This document shows positions 5,488 through 9,837 of a DNA stretch of 9,837 nt, one piece after another. The stretch lies in the NCBI GenBank assembly GCA_035574155.1, contig DATLZD010000034.1, forward strand, positions 1 to 9,837, written 5' to 3'. Both the position numbers and the translations under genes were made by a program. This DNA is from HRBIN24 sp035574155. GTDB lineage: Bacteria > Chloroflexota > Dehalococcoidia > SM23-28-2 > HRBIN24. Below the pieces are notes generated by a model. The model had not been told where the DNA came from. It ran no database searches and saw only the letters and a list, made by a program, of their open reading frames with translations. Positions within the stretch are counted from its first letter, which is position 1, and each line of letters begins with the position of its first letter.

Positions 5488-5870
5488 TCGACACCTCGGC
5501 CCTGGTGGCCCACCTGCGGGGCAGGGTGGCCCTCCACCGGGCACTCGCCGGCAGCGACTCCCTTTACGTGAGCGCCATCACCGTCTACGAGCTGGAATAC
5601 GGGGCGTTGCGGGCGGGTAGGTTCTCGGACCTTGCCGCCCTCGAGAAGTTGTTGGCCTTGGCGGTGCTTCCTCTCGGGCGACGCGAAGCCGAGGAGGCGG
5701 CCCGGATAAACGCCCACTTGGCAGCCCAGGGCAGGGGCATCGGCCCCAGGGACGCCCTCATCGCCGCCACGGCGCTGGTGGGGGGCCTGTCGCTGGCCAC
5801 CCTGAACGTGGACGAGTTCATGCGGGTGGCGGGGCTGGAGCTGGTGGAGCTGGCCCCTGCCAGCGGCTAG
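5469..5870 (+). CDS. PIN-domain ribonuclease toxin (VapC-like)
   Basis: A 133-residue PIN-domain protein. LIDTSALVAHL gives the first acidic residue (Asp8). SAITVYELEYGAL gives Glu41. GPRDALIAATAL gives Asp95 and the end of the domain, TLNVDEFMRVAGLEL, gives Asp115. These form the expected four-acid Mg2+ site. VapC toxins cleave RNA (tRNA or rRNA sites) when the antitoxin is lost. The start is GTG 5469, giving MARGVLIDTS; GTG 5460 would add three residues and is equally possible, with the G-rich TCGGGGTGG as SD. The overlap with the antitoxin suggests coupled translation. The active site looks intact, so the pair may be functional. It sits between thyX and folD, which may mark an insertion. 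Confidence 0.88.
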   Translation: MARGVLIDTSALVAHLRGRVALHRALAGSDSLYVSAITVYELEYGALRAGRFSDLAALEKLLALAVLPLGRREAEEAARINAHLAAQGRGIGPRDALIAATALVGGLSLATLNVDEFMRVAGLELVELAPASG

Positions 5871-5898
5871 TCCTCTGCCGAGCAGGAGGGGGAAAAGG

Positions 5899-6290
5899 AT
5901 TGACATCAGGCGCCTCGACCATGTGACCATCGCTGTCCGCGACGTCGGGCAGGCAGCCAGGCGCTGGCAGGAGGCCCTGGGCCTGCCCATCGTCGGCCGC
6001 TACCGGGACGAACAGGGCGAAAAGATCGAGGTCGTCCAGCTACGGGCGGGGGAGGTGCTCATCGAGCTGACGGCCCCCACCGCCCCCGATAGAGGTTTCT
6101 CGACCGCCATGGCGAGGGCGTCATGCTCCTCTCCTTCCGCGTGGACGATGCCGCCGCCCGGGACGGGCTGCGGCAGCGAGGGGCGCCGGTCATCGACCAG
6201 CAGCCGCGGCGCTTCGGCCAGGTGGCCTTCGGCTTCGTCCACCCCAGGGGCTTCAAGGGCGTCCTGCTAGAGTCCATCTCCGGGGCCTAG
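5899..6290 (+). pseudogene. Frameshifted VOC-fold (glyoxalase/epimerase-like) gene
   Basis: Two frames together encode one VOC-family protein of about 130 residues. The first frame gives DIRRLDHVTIAVRDVGQAAR, then ALGLPIVGRY, VVQLRAGEVLIEL and APTAPD. After GAT 6088-6090 the sense continues one base out of frame with RFLDRHGEGVMLLSFRVDDA and ends GFKGVLLESISGA at TAG 6288. The upstream frame runs on as nonsense to 6270, and the downstream frame has a TAG at 6090-6092, so one base appears lost between about 6091 and 6098. The layout resembles methylmalonyl-CoA epimerase, but the usual GLHH metal His is replaced by GVMLL. The best SD (AGGAGG, 5884-5889) points to ATT 5899; the first standard start, GTG 5923, cuts off strand 1. 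It is either a decayed gene or a sequencing error. Confidence 0.72.
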
Positions 6291-6342
6291 AGGACCCCCT
6301 GGCGCCTGGGCCTTCATGGGCTAACATGGAGGCGGGGGTGCC

Positions 6343-7260
6343 ATGAGGGAACAGGGCCCGGCGCCGTCGATGGGGGCAGCCATCCTGGACGGCCGCGCCG
6401 TGGCCGCCCAGGTGCGGGCCGAGGTGGCCCAGCGGGTCCAGCGCCTGCGGGAGCGGACCGGCATCACCCCTGGCCTGGCCTTCCTGCTGGTGGGCGACAA
6501 CCCCTCCTCCCTCTCCTACGTGCGTTCCAAGGGCGAGGCGGCCCAGGAGGCGGGCATCCACTCCATCACCCTCCACCTGCCGGCCGATACCGCCCAGGAG
6601 GACGTCATCGCCCGCGTGCGGCAGCTGAACGCCGACCCCACCTTCCACGCCATCCTGGTCCAGTTACCCCTGCCGGCCCACGTGGACGAGGGGGCAGTCA
6701 TCGAGGCCATAGACCCGGCCAAGGACGTGGACGGGGTGACGGCTGCCAACCTGGGACGGCTGCTGCGGGGGGAGCCGTGCCCTCAGCCCTGCACCCCCCG
6801 TGGGGTAGTGGAGCTGCTGCGGCGCTCGGGCTACAGCCCCGAGGGCAAGCACGTGGTCATCGTGGGCAGGTCCAACATCGTGGGCAAGCCCCTGGCAGCC
6901 ATCCTTGTCCAGAAGCGGGAGGGGGCCAACGCCACCGTTACCGTCTGCCATACCGGCACGCCCGACCTGGCCCGCTTCACCCGTCAGGCCGACATCCTGG
7001 TGGCGGCCATGGGCAGCCCCCTGGCCATCACCGCCGACATGGTCCGCCCCGGCGCCGTGGTGGTGGACGTGGGCAACAACTGGGTGCCGGACCCCAGCCG
7101 CAAGAGCGGTCGGCGCCTGGTGGGCGACGTGGACTACGAGGCGGTGCGACAGGTGGCCGGGGCCATCACGCCCGTGCCCGGCGGCGTCGGGCCCATGACG
7201 GTGGCCATGGTCCTCCTCAACACCGTGGAGCTGGCCGAGCGGCAGCTGGGCCTGGCCTAG
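6343..7260 (+). CDS. folD: Bifunctional methylene-THF dehydrogenase/cyclohydrolase
   Basis: A 305-residue FolD, which interconverts 5,10-methylene-THF, 5,10-methenyl-THF and 10-formyl-THF with NADP+. Signature elements are SYVRSKGEA with Tyr59 and Lys63 of the active site, ILVQLPLP (104-111), KDVDGVTAANLGRL (127-140), CTPRGVVELL, the cofactor-binding VVIVGRSNIVGKPLA (171-185), and the C-terminal ITPVPGGVGPMTVAM (275-289). All expected catalytic residues are present. The ATG at 6343 has GGAGG 10 nt upstream and a nearer G-run. ATG 6370 is an alternative that begins directly at homology. The gene makes one-carbon donors for thymidylate and purine synthesis, a direct metabolic partner of thyX upstream. 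Its stop overlaps the convergent gene's stop. Confidence 0.97.
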   Translation: MREQGPAPSMGAAILDGRAVAAQVRAEVAQRVQRLRERTGITPGLAFLLVGDNPSSLSYVRSKGEAAQEAGIHSITLHLPADTAQEDVIARVRQLNADPTFHAILVQLPLPAHVDEGAVIEAIDPAKDVDGVTAANLGRLLRGEPCPQPCTPRGVVELLRRSGYSPEGKHVVIVGRSNIVGKPLAAILVQKREGANATVTVCHTGTPDLARFTRQADILVAAMGSPLAITADMVRPGAVVVDVGNNWVPDPSRKSGRRLVGDVDYEAVRQVAGAITPVPGGVGPMTVAMVLLNTVELAERQLGLA

Positions 7261-7556
7261 GGCCACACCCTCAGCACGTCGCCGTCGATGAACCGCGGCT
7301 CCGACTCCAGGTGCTCCACCAGCCGCCAGTACCAGCGGTCCTGCTCCGGGTCGTTGGCGTTGGCGAAGTAGGCGTCGCGGCTCGAGAACACCACCGCCTC
7401 GATGAGCTCGCGGGGGTCGCCCTGGTTGCGGTAGAGGGCCGCTGCCAGGAAGCCCTCGACCTTGGGCGCCCGCTCCCGCACCCAGGCGTCCACCATCTCC
7501 AGGACGGCCTGCTCGTGGCCCTCTTTGGGCCGCATGACGATGATAGTGCCGAACAT
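7257..7556 (-). CDS. ABM/ferredoxin-like small protein
   Basis: A 99-residue protein with an antibiotic-biosynthesis-monooxygenase or EthD-like dimeric alpha+beta barrel pattern: FGTIIVMRPKEGHEQAVLEM (residues 2-21), then VEGFLAAALYRNQGDPRELI and VVFSSRDAYFANANDP. Members are haem-degrading, cofactor-free oxygenases or have unknown function; nothing here fixes a reaction. The ATG at 7556 has GGAGG 8 nt upstream (7569-7565). It lies 17 nt after the DUF2182 gene, last in the minus cluster. Its stop codon at 7259-7257 shares the CTAG palindrome with the folD stop, leaving no intergenic space for a terminator. The long open frame above it is not coding. Confidence 0.78.
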   Translation of the reverse strand: MFGTIIVMRPKEGHEQAVLEMVDAWVRERAPKVEGFLAAALYRNQGDPRELIEAVVFSSRDAYFANANDPEQDRWYWRLVEHLESEPRFIDGDVLRVWP

Positions 7557-7573
7557 CTCCCTTTCCTCCCTCC

Positions 7574-8338
7574 TCAGAACATGGTCGGCAGGGCATCGGG
7601 GTAGAAGACTACCACCGCCCCGTAGGCGACGAGGGCGGCGGCTGCCAGCAAACGCATCTGGGGGCCCAGGGGCAGCGACTTCTCGGCGAAGATGAGGGCG
7701 GTGATGAGGGCCATGATGCCGACGTTCATCACCCCCAGGGGGAAGAGGATGACGAACAGCAGCCAGCAGCAGCCCAGGCAGTAGGCGCCGTGCTCCAGGC
7801 CCATGCGCACGGCGCCCCACTGCCCCTCCCGCCAGGAGCCGAGGATGAAGCTCAAGGGGGAGCGGCAGCGCCTGAGGCAGGCCCACTTGAGGGGCGATAG
7901 CTGGTAGAGGCCGGCCAGCACCAGCACGCCGCCGCCCAGGCGGGGGGCGTTGGTCTCCAGCCACCCCCAGCGCATGGCCAGGTGCTCGCCGCCCACCGCC
8001 AGCCCGTAGGCGATGGCCCCGAAGGCCACCCACAACGCCAGGTAGGAGGAGACGAACAGCCAGGTGGGGACGTAGGGCTGGCCGCGCTGCCGCCGGCCGG
8101 ACTGGACGGTGGCGAAGGTGAGCACCATGGGCGCGGCGGTGGGGAACATCATGGCCACCATCATCAGGGCCCACATGGCCATGAACAGGGGGGCGCCCAT
8201 ACCCATGGTGGGGCCCATCATCTCCTCGTCCATGCCACCCTGCTGCCAGACCAGCAGCGCCCAGGCGGCGGCGGCCAGGGCGAGGAGCGCGGCCAGTATC
8301 AGGCTACGCTCGCGGGCCAGGGGCATCGGCTGGGCCAT
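7574..8338 (-). CDS. DUF2182 membrane protein, Met- and Cys-rich
   Basis: A 254-residue integral membrane protein of the DUF2182 (COG5486) type, "predicted metal-binding". About six hydrophobic segments are visible: 12-31, 51-75, 91-113, 135-147, 188-214 and 228-247. A Met-rich loop, MDEEMMGPTMGMG (36-48), precedes the family motif MWALMMVAMMFPTAAPM. A conserved CLRRC (Cys154, Cys158) and HGAYCLGCCW (His183, Cys187, Cys190, Cys191) lie in the second half. Met, His and Cys clusters in a membrane protein suggest Cu(I) or another soft metal, but the family has no settled function that I know. ATG 8338 follows GGGGGTGA. It is 24 nt after the DUF1326 gene, a pairing often seen for these families. 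Confidence 0.85.
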   Translation of the reverse strand: MAQPMPLARERSLILAALLALAAAAWALLVWQQGGMDEEMMGPTMGMGAPLFMAMWALMMVAMMFPTAAPMVLTFATVQSGRRQRGQPYVPTWLFVSSYLALWVAFGAIAYGLAVGGEHLAMRWGWLETNAPRLGGGVLVLAGLYQLSPLKWACLRRCRSPLSFILGSWREGQWGAVRMGLEHGAYCLGCCWLLFVILFPLGVMNVGIMALITALIFAEKSLPLGPQMRLLAAAALVAYGAVVVFYPDALPTMF

Positions 8339-8362
8339 CGTCTCACCCCCTACCCTGTCTCC

Positions 8363-8986
8363 TCACGGGCCGGCCCAGCGGAAGCTGGCGTAGTCGGCGT
8401 TCTTGCCGCTCACGTCCCAGGTAAAGCCATGGTCGCTGTAAGCGGTCCGGACGCTGTAGGCCTGCACCGCCTCCGGGAAGAGGGGATGGGCGTTGCGCTT
8501 CACCACCTCCGCCTCCGGGTCGGCGCCGGGCACGGCCTCGATGGTGGACTCGAGGATGCCGGGTATCGTCAAGCTGCGGCGCCGCCCCTCCTTACGGTAA
8601 GTAATGGGGACGGCCTTGGCCCCCAGATTGCGGCCGATGAGGGGCCCCAGGGCGGCGAAGGGGCCGCCCACCTGCCCTGAAAGGATGGCACCCAACGCCT
8701 CCTGTTGCTGGGGGGAGGCGGCCTCGTCCATATATACGGCCAGGGACCAGTTGCCCTCGGCCATGGCCCCGGGCGTGTGTACGGCTACCACGAAGTTGAC
8801 CCCGCTCAGGTCGACATCGCCGTAGTTGCCGCTGTCTATGTGGAAGGCCAGGAAGACGTCGCAGTGGCCCTGGGTGGGACGTGCCTGCATGAGGCCCTTG
8901 GGCGAGACCTCGCAGGGACAGACCACATCACAGTTGCAGCTCTCGAAGTAATCGCCGGCGAGCGTCCAGCGCTGCGCCTCAACCAT
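8363..8986 (-). CDS. DUF1326 protein
   Basis: A 207-residue protein of the DUF1326 family, recognised by the N-terminal FESCNCDVVCPCE with Cys17, Cys19, Cys23 and Cys25 (CxCxxxCxC), plus His41-Cys42. The remainder is mostly beta with DVDLSGVNFVVAVHTPG. No signal peptide or membrane segment is seen, so it is probably cytoplasmic. The closely spaced cysteines suggest a metal site or thiol chemistry. ATG 8986 has GGGAGG 8 nt upstream. It lies 35 nt after the cupredoxin gene and 24 nt before the DUF2182 gene, implying one transcript. The cluster may handle copper, which is an inference from its neighbours. Confidence 0.85.
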   Translation of the reverse strand: MVEAQRWTLAGDYFESCNCDVVCPCEVSPKGLMQARPTQGHCDVFLAFHIDSGNYGDVDLSGVNFVVAVHTPGAMAEGNWSLAVYMDEAASPQQQEALGAILSGQVGGPFAALGPLIGRNLGAKAVPITYRKEGRRRSLTIPGILESTIEAVPGADPEAEVVKRNAHPLFPEAVQAYSVRTAYSDHGFTWDVSGKNADYASFRWAGP

Positions 8987-9021
8987 CTCTGCTACCTCCC
9001 TGTCGCTCCTCCGGACGATGG

Positions 9022-9837
9022 CTATTGCGCCTCTATGCTCCCGGCCATGCCGCTGGGGACGTGCAACAGGCAGACGTAGGTGTAGCGGCCGGGCTGAGCC
9101 ACCACGAAGGTGAAGCTGCGGACTGCCTCGGGCGGGGCGTTGCCCGGCGGGGCGTTGGGCGGCAGGAGGCCGGTGTTGAAGTAGCTCTGGGCGTTGAGCA
9201 CCTGGGGCGAGGGCCCGGGCACCACCTGCCCCACCTCCGGCGAGTCAGGGCTGGGGGCGCTGCGCCCGCCCAGGAAGGTGGCCGTGTGGGGAGCGCCCGA
9301 GTCGTTGACGAAGGTCACCCGGTCGCCAGCCCGCACCGTCGCCGGCGCGGGGGCGAAGGCCAGCACGTCGGTGTGCTCGGTGGTGATGCCCATCTCCACG
9401 AACCAGGTGGTGGTGCCGTCGGGGTTGGCGGTGCGTCGCGGCTGCTGGGACAGGAGCCGCTGCTTGGCCGCCCGTCCCTCCTGCAGCCACTGCTGCAGCT
9501 CCTGGTCGCCCCGCTGGGTGACCTGCTCCTGAGTGTCGCCCTGTCCGGCGTTTTCCGTGACCGTCACTTTCCCTGTCATGCCCGGATGGATGACACAGAC
9601 GTAGTTGTATTCCCCTGCCCGGGTGAAGGTCACCTGAAAGGTGACTGGGTTAGGGCCCAGGGGCTGCAGGCCGGAGTTGACCAGGGCCGTGCCGTCGTAG
9701 GGGCCGGTAGGGGGCGTAGGGGCGAAGAAGGGCTCCGCCTGGTCAGGGCTGGGGGGCTGCTGGCCCGGCGGGAAGAATGTGACGGTGTGGGGCTCGGGGC
9801 CCGCGAAGCGCCACTCCACCGTCGTCCCCGTGCGCAC
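9022..9837 (-). CDS. Tandem cupredoxin, 5' end outside the window
   Basis: The last 271 residues of a protein with two cupredoxin (plastocyanin/azurin-type) domains. In the first, His17 (PEPHTVTF), Cys81, His84 and Met87 (YVCVIHPGM) form a complete type 1 copper set. In the second, His184 (APHTATF), Cys256, His259 and Met264 (YVCLLHVPSGM) do the same with a longer His-Met spacing. A Gln/Glu-rich, probably helical linker (about 99-133) joins them. Each domain has a Pro-rich insert between its first His and its Cys. Such proteins are normally exported, but a signal peptide would lie beyond the right edge. It is the first visible gene of the DUF1326/DUF2182 cluster and could carry electrons or store copper. 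Confidence 0.88.
   Translation of the reverse strand: MRTGTTVEWRFAGPEPHTVTFFPPGQQPPSPDQAEPFFAPTPPTGPYDGTALVNSGLQPLGPNPVTFQVTFTRAGEYNYVCVIHPGMTGKVTVTENAGQGDTQEQVTQRGDQELQQWLQEGRAAKQRLLSQQPRRTANPDGTTTWFVEMGITTEHTDVLAFAPAPATVRAGDRVTFVNDSGAPHTATFLGGRSAPSPDSPEVGQVVPGPSPQVLNAQSYFNTGLLPPNAPPGNAPPEAVRSFTFVVAQPGRYTYVCLLHVPSGMAGSIEAQ

Noticed and set aside
5900..5905. Perfect TTGACA on the plus strand before the VOC pseudogene
   Set aside because: No -10-like sequence lies 16-18 bp downstream (GTGACC is found), so it is probably chance.
6664..7596. Long minus-strand open frame opposite folD
   Set aside because: It is a His/Gly-rich shadow of folD and the ABM gene in another frame, with no domain signature.
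7557..8174. Long minus-strand open frame continuing upstream of the ABM-like gene
   Set aside because: It overlaps the DUF2182 gene in another frame, is a low-complexity His/Arg/Pro/Gly-rich translation with no homology, and the ABM gene has its own SD and ATG at 7556.

Overview
The window looks like GC-rich bacterial chromosome from a thermophile or soil lineage of the Chloroflexota type (perhaps Dehalococcoidia-like), or a similar early-branching group. This is an inference. It rests on the high GC content, frequent TTG and GTG starts with strong Shine-Dalgarno (SD) sites, flavin-dependent ThyX, a single-domain protoglobin, and a short CpaF/PilT-like ATPase. I see no rRNA, tRNA, CRISPR array or insertion sequence. 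Coding density is very high.

Layout. (1) Positions 1-116, minus strand: the first 38 codons of an enoyl-CoA hydratase/isomerase, with its own promoter and a 12-bp direct repeat flanking that promoter. (2) Positions 230-3231, minus strand: a probable five-gene operon, in transcription order protoglobin, MarR-family regulator with a C-terminal cysteine cluster, DUF2007-like small protein, LON-substrate-binding-domain protein, and a minimal type II/IV secretion-family ATPase. A good TTGACA-N17-GAAAAT promoter precedes it. (3) Positions 3319-7260, plus strand: alpha/beta hydrolase, thyX, a VapBC-like toxin-antitoxin pair, a frameshifted VOC/glyoxalase-fold pseudogene, and folD. (4) Positions 7257-9837, minus strand: a cluster transcribed toward folD, made of a two-domain cupredoxin (5' end outside the window), a DUF1326 protein, a DUF2182 Met/Cys-rich membrane protein and a small ABM/dimeric ferredoxin-like protein. 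Its last stop codon shares a CTAG palindrome with the folD stop.

How the genes may work together. The protoglobin is a haem protein able to bind O2, CO or NO. Its coding end overlaps the start of a MarR regulator whose tail carries a CxxC...C...C set suited to a metal or Fe-S site. Together they look like a gas/redox-sensing unit, with a palindrome at the predicted transcription start as a candidate operator. ThyX and FolD both use 5,10-methylene-tetrahydrofolate but are separated by the toxin-antitoxin pair and the broken VOC gene. The cupredoxin, DUF1326 and DUF2182 genes look like a copper-handling or redox module of unknown function. The protoglobin-MarR pair and the cupredoxin/DUF1326/DUF2182 cluster are the best candidates for undescribed biology.
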